Of a stretch of 64,000 bases of DNA, positions 45,055-58,400 are shown piece by piece (positions within the stretch are counted from its first letter, which is position 1; each line of letters opens with the position of its first letter). Source of the DNA: Liolophura sinensis. Taxonomy: Eukaryota > Mollusca > Polyplacophora > Chitonida > Chitonidae. The notes beneath the pieces were generated by a model. That model searched no databases. It worked only from the letters and a program-made list of their open reading frames with translations, and was not told where the DNA came from. A program made the position numbers and the translations under genes. The DNA lies in contig NC_088295.1 of NCBI RefSeq assembly GCF_032854445.1, forward strand, positions 684,501-748,500, given 5' to 3'.

Positions 45055-45290
45055 ATAATGCGATTTGTAACAAAGCTTTACTTGCATCTTTTGTGGGGAT
45101 TTATAATAAAACTTTACTTGTATCTGTTGTAGCGATTTGTAACAAAACTTTGCTTGCATCTTTGTAACGATTTCTAATAAGGCTGTACTGGCATCTTTTG
45201 TGGCGCTTTGTTATAAAGCCTTATTTGCATCTTTTGTAACGATTTGTAATAAAGTTTTACTTGTATATTTTGTAGTAGTCTCTTGTATAA
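45055..45290. repeat. About 43-bp repeat, 5 copies
   Basis: The unit is around cgatttgtaacaaagcttta then cttgcatcttttgtg. It lies upstream of the CRIP exon 1 ATG. Confidence 0.85.
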
Positions 45291-45457
45291 AGTTCAAATT
45301 GCCGCTTTTCGCACTCACACAGCGGTAAATGATTTGATAATCTCCAACTATACACATAGGTAAACTAATTGACATTTGGACTGGTAATACTGATGGCTGG
45401 TGCTATGTTAAATATAAACCAACTGTTAGAAAACACGTCCTTTGCCATACCAAAATG

Positions 45458-45737
45458 TTTTTTTTTTTTTTTTTTTTTTTCCTGATTTATTTTATTTATT
45501 TGATTGGTGTTTTACGCCGCACTCAAGAATATTTCACTTATACGACGGCGGCCAGCATTATGGTGGGAGTAAACCGGGCACAGCACGGGGAAACCCACGA
45601 CCATCCGCAGGTTGCTGGAAGACCTTCCCACGTACGGCCGGAGAGGAAGCCAGCATGAGCTGGACTTGAATTCACAGCGACCGCATTGGTGAGAGATTCC
45701 TGGGTCATTACGCTGCGCTAGCGCCAACCAAATGAGC
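45458..45737 (-). repeat. SINE A preceded by a T23 run
   Basis: A full SINE body in reverse (tttgattggtgttttacgcc to cgctgcgctagcgccaacca) sits beside a 23-bp homopolymer T tract (45458-45480), i.e. a poly(A) tail on the SINE's own strand. Confidence 0.88.
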
Positions 45738-45782
45738 CCCCTCCCCCCCCACTAACACCCCCCACCCCAGCCCCCACCGGTT
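45736..45782. repeat. C-rich low-complexity tract
   Basis: Runs of C7-C8 separated by short A/T spacers; potential i-motif on + and G-quadruplex on -. Confidence 0.8.
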
Positions 45783-45889
45783 ATCCTGAAGGCAAATGGC
45801 GCGTATCTTTGTCACTCTGAGCAATGCGTCATAGCTAAGTATATGACTAAGCAATATATGCACACAATTCTTGTCACATAAGGCTTGCT

Positions 45890-47860
45890 CTCATCAACTG
45901 GATCATTTCAATCGGGGTCTCCCACGTTCAGGTTTTCTTGTTTATACGCTTTACTCCCATCAACCGTAACACATCGATCGCAGTCTCTCACACCCAGGTT
46001 TGCTCGTACATAATCCTTGTAATCATCGGCTGTAACACTTCCATCGGGATCTCTCACGTCCAGGTTTTCTTGTACATAACCCTTGTTCTCATCAACTGTA
46101 ACACATCCATCGGGGTCTCCCACGTCCAAGTTTTCTTGTACATAATCCTTGCTCTCATCAGTTGTAACAATTCGATCGGGGTGTCCCACGTCCAGGTTTT
46201 CTTGTACATAACCCTTGCTCTCATCAGTTGTAACAATTCGATCGGGGTCTCTCACGTCCAGGTTTTCTTGTACATAACCCTTGCTCTCATCAGTTGTAAC
46301 AATTCGATCGGGGTGTCCAACGTCCAAGTTTTCTTGTACATAACCCTTGCTCTCATCAGCTGTAACAATTCGATCGGGGTCTCTCACGTCCAGGTTTTCT
46401 TGTACATAACCCTTGTTCTCAACTGTAACAGTTCGATCGCAGCCTCTAACTTCTAAACTGTCTTGTACATAAGCCTTGTCCTCATCAACTGTAACACTTC
46501 GATCGGGATCTCTCATGTCCAGGTTTTCTTGTACATAACCCTTGTCCTCATCAACTGTAACACTTCGATCGCGGCCTCTCATTTCTAAACTGTCTTGTAC
46601 ATAACCCATGTTCTCATCAACTGTAACACATCGATCGGGGTCTCCCACGTCCAAGTTTTCTTGTACATAACCCTTGCTCTTATCAGTTGTAACAATTCGA
46701 TCGCGGCCTCTCATTTCTAAACTGTCTTGTACATAACCCATGTTCTCATCAACTGTAACACATCCATCGGGGTCTCCCACGTCCAAGTTTTCTTGTACAT
46801 AACCCTTGCTCTTATCAGCTGTAACAATTCGATCGGGGTGTCCCACGTCCAGGTTTTCTTGTACATAACCCTTGTTCTCATCAGCTGTAACAATTCGATC
46901 GGGGTCTCCCACGTCCAAGTTTTCTTGTACATAACCCTTGTAATCATCAGCTGTAACACTTCGATCGGGGTCTCTCACGTCCAGGTTTTCTTGTACATAA
47001 CCCTTGGTCTCATCAACTGTAACACATCCATCGGGGTGTCCCACGTCCAGGTTTTCTTGTACATAACCCTTGCTCTCATCAGCTGTAACAATTCGATCGG
47101 GGTCTCCCACGTCCAAGTTTTCTTGTACATAACCCTTGTTCTCATCAACTGCAACACTTCGATCGGGGTCTCTCATGTCCAGGTTTTCTTGTACATAACC
47201 CTTGTTCTCATCAACTGTAACACTTCGATCGCGGCCTCTCACTTCTAAACTGTCTTGTACATAAGCCTTGTAATCATCAACTGTAACACTTCAATCGGGG
47301 TCTCTCACGCCTAGGTTTTCTTGTACATAACCCTTGTCTTCATCAACTGTAACACTTCGATCGGGGTCTCTCACGTCCAGGTTTTCTCGTACTTAAGGCT
47401 TGCTCTCATGAACTGTAACACATCGATCGGGGTCCCTCATGTCCAGGTTTTCTTGTACATAAACCTTGCTCTCATCAGCTGTAACACTTTAATTGGGGTC
47501 TGATGCGTCCAGGTTTTCTTGTACATATCCCTTGTTCTCATCAACTGTAACACTTCGACCGGGGTCTCCCACGCCAAGGTTTTCTTGTACATAAGGCTTG
47601 CTCGCATCAACTGTAACACTTCGTTCGGGGTCTCCGACGTCCAGGCTTTCTTCCACATAATCCTTGTTCTCATCAACTGTTGAAGTTCGGAGTGCCCCAC
47701 TTCCAAACTGCCCTATACATAGTCCTTGATCTCATGGGCTGTTACAGATCGAAGTCTAACATAACTATACTGTTTTACACATGATCATTATTCTCATCAG
47801 CTGTAACAGTTCGGAGTCTTCCACTTTCAAAACTTCTTAAACACAACCCTTGTTCTCATC
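45890..47860. repeat. 66-bp satellite, about 28-30 copies, with a 444-codon minus-strand ORF
   Basis: The unit on + is cttgctctcatcagttgtaa, caattcgatcggggtctctc, acgtccaggttttcttgtac, ataacc. On the minus strand 47242-45908 it is open for 444 codons as a 22-residue repeat (GYVQENLDVGDPDRIVTADE plus SK). The frame survives because 66 is divisible by three; a 3-bp deletion near 46417 also keeps it. Two plus-strand frames are open over large parts too, and the degenerate copies from 47250 on are broken. I see no acceptor, start context, signal peptide or family match, so I treat it as satellite. Confidence 0.9.
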
Positions 47861-48296
47861 AGTAGTAACAGATCGGGGTCTACCAAATCTCAGTTGTTTT
47901 ACACACTGTTCTTGTTCTCATCAGTAGTAACAGATCGGGGCCTACCAAATCTCAGCTGTTTTACACACTGTTCTTGTTCTCATCAGTAGTAACAGATCGG
48001 GGTCTACCAAATCTCAGCTGTTTTACACACTGTTCTTGTTCTCATCAGTAGTAACAGATCGGGGTCTACCAAATCTCAGCTGTTTTACACACTGTTCTTG
48101 TTCTCATCAGTAGTAACAGATCGGGGTCTACCAAATCTCAGTTGTTTTACACACTGTTCTTGTTCTCACCAGTAGTAACAGATCGGGGTCTACCAAATCT
48201 CAGTTGTTTTACACACTGTTCTTGTTCTCACCAGTAGTAACAGATCGGGGTCTACCAAATCTCAGTTGTTTTACACACTGTTCTTGTTCTCATCAG
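47861..48296. repeat. 62-bp satellite, 7 near-identical copies
   Basis: The unit is gtagtaacagatcggggtct, accaaatctcagctgtttta, cacactgttcttgttctcat, ca. It is a diverged, shortened relative of the 66-bp unit and is continuous with it. The 62-bp length breaks the long frame. Confidence 0.97.
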
Positions 48297-48685
48297 CTTT
48301 AATAATTCGCGTCTTTCACTTCCAGGGCTTCTTCCACATAATTCATTTAGCTCCTGAACCTTTCTCTGTCCACCAGGCGTGAAGCACTACCTTGCCGGCT
48401 GTGTATCTGCCGGCTGAAAATCATGTTTACACATCTACTGTCCTCATGGGACGATTATTAACTTCCAAATGAAGCAACGCAGCCCACATCCACACATTCA
48501 CGCACACCTACACCTCACCCCCACCCAAAACCTCAAAGAAAATTGATTCATCATTGTCGAGATAAAGACACAGGATTATCGCATCTCAGACAATTCATTT
48601 GTTCAGTAATTTATATTTTGGCATGCAGTTTTAAATATGTCATTTTACAATTATTTCATCTATGATACAAGAACAGACGAGGTTC
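48297..48685. other. Unique spacer between satellites
   Basis: No gene is recognised. An acceptor-like ctctgtccaccag (48368-48380) is followed by a reading frame that stops at once. Confidence 0.4.
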
Positions 48686-48689
48686 TGGT

Positions 48690-50772
48690 GGAATCGCGGA
48701 CTTCATTAGAGAGGGAATTGCGGGGCTCCTCAGTCACCACTGTCCCCGGGAATTGCTGGATTCCTCAGTCACCACTGTCCCGGGAACTGCTGGGTTCCTC
48801 AGTCATCACTGTGCCGGGAATTGCTGGATTCCTCAGTCATCACTCTGCCGGGAATTGCTGGATTCCTCAGTCACCACTGTCCCCGGGAATTGCTGGATTC
48901 CTCAGTCATCACTGTCCCCGGGAATTGCTGGATTCCTCAATCATCACTGTCCCCGGGAACTGCTGGGTTCCTCAGTCATCACTGTACCCGGGAATTGCTG
49001 GATTCCTCAGTCACCACTGTCCCCGGGAATTGCTGGATTCCTCAGTCATCACTGTCCCCGGGAACTGCTAGATTCCTCCAGTCATCACTGTCCCCAGGAA
49101 TTGCTGGATACCTCAGTCACCACTGTCCCGGGAACTGCTGGGTTCCTCAGTCATCACTGTGCCGGGAATTGCTGGATTCCTCAGTCATCACTCTGCCGGG
49201 AATTGCTGGATTCCTCAGTCACTACTGTCCCCGGGAATTGCTGGATTCCTCAGTCACCACTGTCCCCGGGAATTGCTGGATTCCTCAGTCATCACTGTCC
49301 CCGGGAATTGCTGGATTCCTCAATCATCACTGTCCCCGGGAACTGCTGGGTTCCTCAGTCATCACTGTACCCGGGAATTGCTGGATTCCTCAGTCACCAC
49401 TGTCCCCGGGAATTGCTGGATTCCTCAGTCATCACTGTCCCCGGGAACTGCTAGATTCCTCCAGTCATCACTGTCCCCAGGAATTGCTGGATACCTCAGT
49501 CACCACTGTCCCGGGAACTGCTGGGTTCCTCAGTCATCACTGTGCCGGGAATTGCTGGATTCCTCAGTCATCACTCTGCCGGGAATTGCTGGATTCCTCA
49601 GTCACTACTGTCCCCGGGAATTGCTGGATTCCTCAGTCACCACTGTCCCCGGGAATTGCTGGATTCCTCAGTCATCACTGTCCCCGGGAACTACTAGATT
49701 CCTCAGTCATCACTGTCCCCGTGAATTGCTGGATTCCTCAATCATAACTGTCCACGGGAATTACTGGGTTCCTCAGTCATCACTGTCCCCGGGAATTGCT
49801 AGATTCCTCAATCATCACTGTCCCCGGGAATTGCTGGATTCCTCAGTCATAACTGTGCCGGGGAATTGCTAGATTCCTCAATCATCACTGTCCCCGGGAA
49901 TTGCTGGATTCCTCAGTCATCACTGTTCCCGGGAATTGCTGTGTTCCTCAATCATCACTGTCCACTGGAATTGCTGGATTCCTCAGTCATCACTGTCCCA
50001 GGGAATTGCTGGATTCCTCAGTCACCACTGTCCCCGGGAATTGCTGGATTCCTCAGTCATCACTGTCCCCGGGAACTGCTAGATTCCTCCAGTCATCACT
50101 GTCCCCAGGAATTGCTGGATACCTCAGTCACCACTGTCCCGGGAACTGCTGGGTTCCTCAGTCATCACTGTGCCGGGAATTGCTGGATTCCTCAGTCATC
50201 ACTCTGCCGGGAATTGCTGGATTCCTCAGTCACCACTGTCCCCGGGAATTGCTGGATTCCTCAGTCACCACTGTCCCCGGGAATTGCTGGATTCCTCAGT
50301 CATCACTGTCCCCGGGAACTACTAGATTCCTCAGTCATCACTGTCCCCGTGAATTGCTGGATTCCTCAATCATAACTGTCCACGGGAATTACTGGGTTCC
50401 TCAGTCATCACTGTCCCCGGGAATTGCTAGATTCCTCAATCATCACTGTCCCCGGGAATTGCTGGATTCCTCAGTCATAACTGTGCCGGGGAAATGCTGG
50501 ATTCCTCAGTCATCACTGTCCCCGGGAATTGCTGGGTTCCTCAATCATCACTGTTCCCAGGAATTGCTGGGTCCTCAATCATCACTGTCCCCGGGAATTG
50601 CTGGATTCCTCAGTCATCACTGTGCCGGGGAAATGCTGGATTCCTCAGTCATCACTGTTCCCGGGAATTGCTGTGTTCCTCAATCATCACTGTCCACTGG
50701 AATTGCTGGATTCCTCAGTCATCACTGTCCCAGGGAATTGCTGGATTCCTCAGTCGTCACTGTCCCCGGGCC
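48690..50772. repeat. 35-bp satellite, about 59 copies, with higher-order blocks
   Basis: The unit is ccccgggaattgctggattc, ctcagtcatcactgt. A variant unit (ggaattgctggatacctcag) recurs at about 49081, 49464 and 50092, i.e. 383 and 628 bp apart (near 11 and 18 units), which shows multi-unit block duplication. Plus-strand open frames up to 308 codons are artefacts of the array. Confidence 0.97.
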
Positions 50773-52404
50773 TTGATGACAATAAGCGATCACTGCAAGC
50801 CATCGTACATTTATTTGTTTTTTTTTTATTTATTTTTTTACTTACTTATTTTTTTTTATTCTTGTAAGGATGTAGAAAAAACCTTCGACTTGACATCTGT
50901 GATAGGCAGATACATGTATGCCCATCATATCCGTGGGACACAAGTGGTCTTCATCAAACGTTAGCCTGCACAAACGGCCCTATGCTGTCAGCAAGGCCAC
51001 ACCTAATCCGTGGGTTTTAACCCACACCCTTGTTTCTCAGCGATTATAAGGGAAAAATTCCTGAGTTAAACAAAAATCAGATCAATAACTGATGCAGAAA
51101 TGTCAATGAAAGGTTTCCAATATCTGTGAAATATTAAACTTACATGTAAAACGTTTTGACTGAGGGAGGATTATCGTTTTGTCTGGTCTCCCGACACCTT
51201 TTCTTCAGTTTCACACATATTCATATTGATGAATATTTTATATACGAAACATAAAATAACAGATATTTCTATAAATTCGTATAGATTATTGGCTATTAGA
51301 AATGATGAAATATATTGACTGGACTCAATTCTGTTTGTTGACAGGTTCCTTAGCACGCATGCACGTATGTATATATGGTCTCAAAGGTTAGAATCTTCCT
51401 TTTCCTTGGTTCAAAGTGCTTGGATCATTAAGGACGGCCATTCAATACCGTCATTCAATAACTCATTACGTATAAGGCATTCAGAAAATGTTTGTATATA
51501 TAACTGCAGTTACCGTACCATGCAGTTTAGCACGTAGTGCATAATAACGGGTTACTGCGCGGACTTTCAACAGCGACTTCAACCAAAACCGGTTCTGTCG
51601 CTTTTTAAAAGGCCTTGCGTAAGGCCGAGGCCCTGTATAAGGGCTGATAATGAGTCAAAAACGGAATCAGCAAGGAGCCGTACAATGAGGAGGGTAAAGT
51701 TACATCGGTATGCGTCTTGTCGCGGTTGATTCTCACGCAATCGCTGCTAAGAATTGTGCAAGTCAATGGCATGCTCAGATCGATCTATACAGACGGACTA
51801 TGCTAAACACAGCGACTGCTGTTTATTCCCTGAGCAGTAACCTACTAAATGCTCACCCTGGAAACTTCACAAATTCCCAACTTTCAAAGTGTTAACTTTG
51901 AAAACAGACCACACCCTGTCCATAAACATGGGCTGGTCCAGTTACCATAACAACCGATGATTATTTTAACATTCAGTTCTTGATACAGGTTGGCAATCTC
52001 CTATATGAGCCGTCTTTGTCATTAAAAAGTGTCATATTATATTGGGCTCAACCGTTCTTCAATAGTTCATATTCACGAAGAAGAGGTGGGAATATGTAGG
52101 CCCAGGTCTGCGGACATAGATCCGAACGCAGCATTATACATCCCCACAGAAACATGCACGTGGGAACAGTGCAAACCCTGCCAGGTCATGTTTGAGACTT
52201 GATACTTTCCCCACTAGACGCGCGAAGCAGTAGGATATAAACCCAGTGCTGGTCTACAACGTATCATGTTAGAGCTGAGGTATCTGCTGGCTTCAGCATG
52301 GTCATTCAGTGAGGCAGCATATATAGCAACATGCACATTAGGAACGACAAGGATATGTTTCACCACGGATTAGGACAACCCGGTTATATTCACCCGGTAA
52401 ACAT
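50773..52404. other. Unique sequence, no gene called
   Basis: It holds a T-rich tract (50813-50862) and two small hairpins (GGCCTT/AAGGCC at 51611-51626 and GCCC/GGGC just after). A TATAAA-like element (52234-52240) lies in otherwise ordinary DNA. None is tied to a gene. Confidence 0.4.
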
Positions 52405-55400
52405 ACTGCATCTAGAGACGAGTAGTATAGAGCATCTAGAGACAAACTGGGAGAGATTCCACCGAAGAGAGGAGGAGTATAGAGCATCTAGAGACAAACT
52501 GGGAGAGATTCCACCGAAGAGAGGAGGAGTATATAGCATCTAGAGACAAACTGGGAGAGATTCCACCGAAGAGAGGAGGAGTATATAGCATCTAGAGACA
52601 AACGGAGAGATTCCACCGAAGAGAGGAGGAGTATATAGCATCTAGAGACAAAGGGAGAGATTCCACCGAAGAGAGGAGGAGTATATAGCATCTAGAGACA
52701 AAGGGAGAGATTCCACCGAAGAGAGGAGGAGTATAGAGCATCTAGAGACAAACGGAGAGATTCCACCGAAGAGAGGAGGAGTATATAGCATCTAGAGACA
52801 AACGGAGAGATTCCACCGAAGAGAGGAGGAGTATATAGCATCTAGAGACAAACTGGGAGAGATTCCACCGAAGAGAGGAGGAGTATATAGCATGTAGAGA
52901 CAAACGGAGAGATTCCACCCAAGAGAGGAGGAGTATATAGCATCTAGAGACAAAGGGAGAGATTCCACCGAAGAGAGGAGGAGTATATAGCATCTAGAGA
53001 CAAAGGGAGAGATTCCACGGAAGAGAGGAGAAGTATATAGCATCTAGAGACAAACGGAGAGATTCCACCGAAGAGAGGAGGAGTATATAGCATCTAGAGA
53101 CAAACGGAGAGATTCCACCGAAGAGTGGAGGAGTATATAGCATCTAGAGACAAACTGGGAGAGATTCCGCCGAAGAGACGAGTAGTATATAGCATCTAGA
53201 GACAAACTGGGAGAGATTCCACGGAAGAGAGGAGGAGTATATAGCATCTAGAGACAAACGGAGAGATTCCACCGAAGAGAGGAGGAGTATATAGCATCTA
53301 GAGACAAACTGGGAGAGATTCCGCCGAAGAGAGGAGGAGTATATAGCATCTAGAGACAAACGGAGAGATTCCACCGAAGAGAGAAGGAGTATATAGCATC
53401 TAGAGGCAAACGGAGAGATTCCACCGAAGAGAGGAGGAGTATATAGCATCTAGAGACAAACGGAGAGATTCCACCGAAGAGAGGAGGAGTATATAGCATC
53501 TAGAGACAAACGGAGAGATTCCACCGAAGAGAGGAGGAGTATATAGCATCTAGAGACAAACGGAGAGATTCCACCGAAGAGAGGAGGAGTATATAGCATC
53601 TAGAGACAAACGGAGAGATTCCACCGAAGAGAGGAGGAGCATATAGCATCTAGAGACAAACTGGGAGAGATTCCACCGAAGAGTGGAGGAGTATATAGCA
53701 TCTAGAGACAAACGGAGAGATTCCACCGAAGAGAGAGGAGGAGTATATAGCATCTAGAGACAAACTGGGAGAGATTCCACCAAAGAGTGGAGTAGTATAT
53801 AGCATCTAGAGACAAACGGAGAGATTCCACCCAAGAGTGGGAGGAGTATAGAGCATCTAGAGACAAACGGAGAGATTCCACCGAAGAGAGGAGGAGTATA
53901 TAGCATCTAGAGACAAACGGAGAGATTCCACCGAAGAGTGGAGGAGTATATAGCATCTAGAGACAAACGGAGAGATTCCACCGAAGAGAGGAGGAGTATA
54001 TAGCATCTAGAGACAAACGGAGAGATTCCACCGAAGAGAGGAGGGAGTAATAGCATCTAGAGACAAACTGGGAGAGATTCCACCGAAGAGAGGAGGAGTA
54101 TATAGCATCTAGAGACAAACTGGGAGAGATTCCACCGAAGAGAGGAGGAGTATATAGCATCTAGAGACAAACGGGGAGATTCCACCGAAGAGAGGAGGAG
54201 TATATAGCATCTAGAGACAAACTGGGAGAGATTCCACCGAAGAGAGGAGGAGTATATAGCATCTAGAGACAAAGGGAGAGATTCCACCGAAGAGAGGAGG
54301 AGTATAACAGCATCTAGAGACAAACTGGGAGAGATTCCACCGAAGAGTGGAGGAGTAGATAGCATCTAGAGACAAACTGGGAGAGATTCCACCGAAGAGT
54401 GGAGGAGTATATAGCATCTAGAGACAAACGGAGAGATTCCACCAAAGAGTAGCGGAGTATATAGCATCTAGAGACAAACGGAGAGATTCCACGGAAGAGA
54501 GGAGGAGTATATAGCATCTAGAGACAAAGGGAGAGATTCCACGGAAGAGAGGAGGAGTATATAGCATCCAGAGACAAACGGAGAGATTCCACCGAAGAGT
54601 GGATGAGTAGATAACATCTAGAGACAAACGGAGATATTCCACCGAAGAGTGGAGGAGTATATAGCATCTGGAGACGAACTGGGAGAGATTCCACCGAAGA
54701 GAGGAGGAGTATAGAGCATCCAGAGACAAACGGAGAGATTCCACCGGAGAGTGGAGGAGTACATAGCATCTAGAGACAAAGGGAGAGATTCCACCGAAGA
54801 GTGGAGGAGTATATAGCATCTAGAGACAAACGGAGAGATTCCACCGAAGAGAGGAGGAGTATATAGCATCTAGAGACAAAGGGAGAGATTCCACCGAAGA
54901 GAGGAGGAGTATATAGCATCTAGAGACAAACTGGGAGAGATTCCACCGAAGAGAGGAGGAGTATATAGCATCTAGAGACAAACGGAGAGATTCCACCGAA
55001 GAGAGGAGGAGTATATACCATCTAGAGACAAACTGGGAGAGATTCCACCGAAGAGAGGAGGAGTATATAGCATCTAGAGACAAACGGAGAGATTCCACCG
55101 AAGAGAGGAGGAGTATATAGCATCTAGAGACAAACTGGGAGAGATTCCACCGAAGAGAGGAGGAGTATATAGCATCTAGAGACAAACTGGGAGAGATTCC
55201 ACCGAAGAGAGGAGGAGTATATAGCATCTAGAGACAAACGGAGAGATTCCACCGAAGAGAGGAGGAGTATATAGCATCTAGAGACAAACGGAGAGATTCC
55301 ACCGAAGAGAGGAGGAGTATATAGCATCTAGAGACAAACTGGGAGAGATTCCACCGAAGAGTGGAGGAGTATATAGCATCTAGAGACAAACGGAGAGATT

Positions 55401-58400
55401 CCACCGAAGAGAGGAGGAGTATATAGCATCTAGAGACAAACTGGGAGAGATTCCACCGAAGAGAGGAGGAGTATATAGCATCTAGAGACAATGGGAGAGA
55501 TTCCACCGAAGAGAGGAGGAGTATATAGCATCTAGAGACAAACGGAGAGATTCCACCGAAGAGAGGAGGAGTATATAGTATCTAGAGACAAACTGGGAGA
55601 GATTCCACCGAAGAGAGGAGGAGTATATAGCATCTAGAGACAAACGGAGAGATTCCACCGAAGAGAGGAGGAGTATAGAGCATCTAGAGACAAACTGGGA
55701 GAGATTCCACCGAAGAGTGGAGGAGTATATAGCATCTAGAGACAAACGGAGAGATTCCAGCGAAGAGAGGAGGAGTATGGAGCATCTAGAGACAAACTGG
55801 GAGAGATTCCACCGAAGAGAGGAGGAGTATATAGCATCTAGAGACAAAGGGAGAGATTCCACCGAAGAGAGGAGGAGTATATAGCATCTAGAGACAAAGG
55901 GAGAGATTCCACCGAAGAGAGGAGGAGTATATAGCATCTAGAGACAAACGGAGAGATTCCATCGAAGAGAGGAGGAGTATATAGCATCCAGAGACAAACG
56001 GAGAGATTCCACCGAAGAGAGGAGGAGTATATAGGATCTAGAGACAAACGGAGAGATTCCACCGAAGAGAGGAGGAGTATATAGCATCTAGAGACAAACG
56101 GAGAGATTCCACCGAAGAGAGGAGGAGTATATAGCATCTAGAGACAAACGGAGAGATTCCACCGAAGAGAGGAGGAGTATATAGCATCTAGAGACAAACT
56201 GGGAGAGATTCCACCGAAGAGAGGAGGAGTATATAGCATCTAGAGACAAAGGGAGAGATTCCACCGAAGAGTGGAGGAGTATATAGCATCTAGAGACAAA
56301 CTGGGAGAGATTCCACCGAAGAGAGGAGGAGTATATAGCATGTAGAGACAAACGGAGAGATTCCACCGAAGAGAGGAGGAGTATATAGCATCTAGAGACA
56401 AACGGAGAGATTCCACGGAAGAGAGGAGGAGTATATAGCATCTAGAGACAAACGGAGAGGTTCCACCGAAGAGAGGAGGAGTATATAGCATCTAGAGACA
56501 AAGGGGGAGATTCCACCGAAGAGTGGAGGAGTAGATAACATCTAGAGACAAACGGAGAGATTCCACCGAAGAGTGGAGGAGTATATAGCTTCTAGAGATA
56601 AAGGGAGAGATTCCACCGAAGAGAGGAGGAGTATAGAGCATCTAGAGACAAACGGAGAGATTCCACGGAAGAGAGGACGAGTATATAGCATCTAGAGACA
56701 AACGGAGAGATTCCACCGAGGAATGGAGGAGTATATAGCATCTAGAGACAAACGGAGAGATTCCACCGAGGAATGGAGGAGTATATAGCATCTAGAGACA
56801 AACGGAGAGATTCCACCGAAGAGTGGAGGAGTATATAGCATCTAGAGACAAACGGAGAGTTTCCACCCAAGAGAGGAGGAGTATATAGCATCTAGAGACA
56901 AAGGGAGAGATTCCACCGAAGAGAGGAGGAGTATATAGCATCTAGAGACAAAGGGAGAGATTCCACCGAAGAGAGGAGAAGTATATAGCATCTAGAGACA
57001 AATGGAGAGATTCCACCGAAGAGAGGAGGAGTATATAGCATCTAGAGACAAACGGAGAGATTCCACCGAAGAGTGGAGGAGTATATAGCATCTAGAGACA
57101 AACTGGGAGAGATTCCGCCGAAGAGACGAGTAGTATATAGCATCTAGAGACAAACTGGGAGAGATTCCACGGAAGAGAGGAGGAGTATATAGCATCTAGA
57201 GACAAACGGAGAGATTCCACCGAAGAGAGGAGGAGTATATAGCATCTAGAGACAAACGGAGAGATTCCACCGAAGAGAGGAGGAGTATATAGCATCTAGA
57301 GACAAACTGGGAGAGATTCCGCCGAAGAGAGGAGGAGTATATAGCATCTAGAGACAAACGGAGAGATTCCACCGAAGAGAGAAGGAGTATATAGCATCTA
57401 GAGACAAACGGAGAGATTCCACCGAAGAGAGGAGGAGTATATAGCATCTAGAGACAAACGGAGAGATTCCACCGAAGAGAGGAGGAGTATATAGCATCTA
57501 GAGACAAACGGAGAGATTCCACCGAAGAGAGGAGGAGTATATAGCATCTAGAGACAAACGGAGAGATTCCACCGAAGAGAGGAGGAGTATATAGCATCTA
57601 GAGACAAACGGAGAGATTCCACCGAAGAGAGGAGGAGCATATAGCATCTAGAGACAAACTGGGAGAGATTCCACCGAAGAGTGGAGGAGTATATAGCATC
57701 TAGAGACAAACGGAGAGATTCCACCGAAGAGAGGAGGAGTATACAGCATCTAGAGACAAACTGGGAGAGATTCCACCAAAGAGTGGAGGAGTATATAGCA
57801 TCTAGAGACAAACGGAGAGATTCCACCGAAGAGTGGAGGAGTATATAGCATCTAGAGACAAACGGAGAGATTCCACCGAAGAGAGGAGGAGTATATAGCA
57901 TCTAGAGACAAACGGAGAGATTCCACCGAAGAGTGGAGGAGCATATAGCATCTAGAGACAAAGGGAGAGATTCCACCGAAGAGAGGAGGAGTATATAGCA
58001 TCTAGAGACAAACGGAGAGATTCCACCGAAGAGAGGAGGAGTATATAGCATCTAGAGACAAACTGGGAGAGATTCCACCGAAGAGAGGAGGAGTATATAG
58101 CATCTAGAGACAAACGGAGAGATTCCACCGAAGAGAGGAGGAGTATATAGCATCTAGAGACAAACGGGGAGATTCCACCGAAGAGAGGAGGAGTATGTAG
58201 CATCTAGAGACAAACTGGGAGAGATTCCACCGAAGAGAGGAGGAGTATATAGCATCTAGAGACAAACGGAGAGATTCCACCGAAGAGAGGAGGAGTATAC
58301 AGCATCTAGAGACAAACTGGGAGAGATTCCACTGAAGAGTGGAGGAGTAGATAGCATCTAGAGACAAACTGGGAGAGATTCCACCGAAGAGTGGAGGAGT

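Noticed and set aside
48637-50964. Open frames of 112-308 codons
   Set aside because: 35-bp repeat artefacts; the same peptide text appears in all three + frames.
51611-51650. Two adjacent small hairpins as an RNA element
   Set aside because: Stems of 4-6 bp are expected by chance in a window this long, and no gene context supports them.
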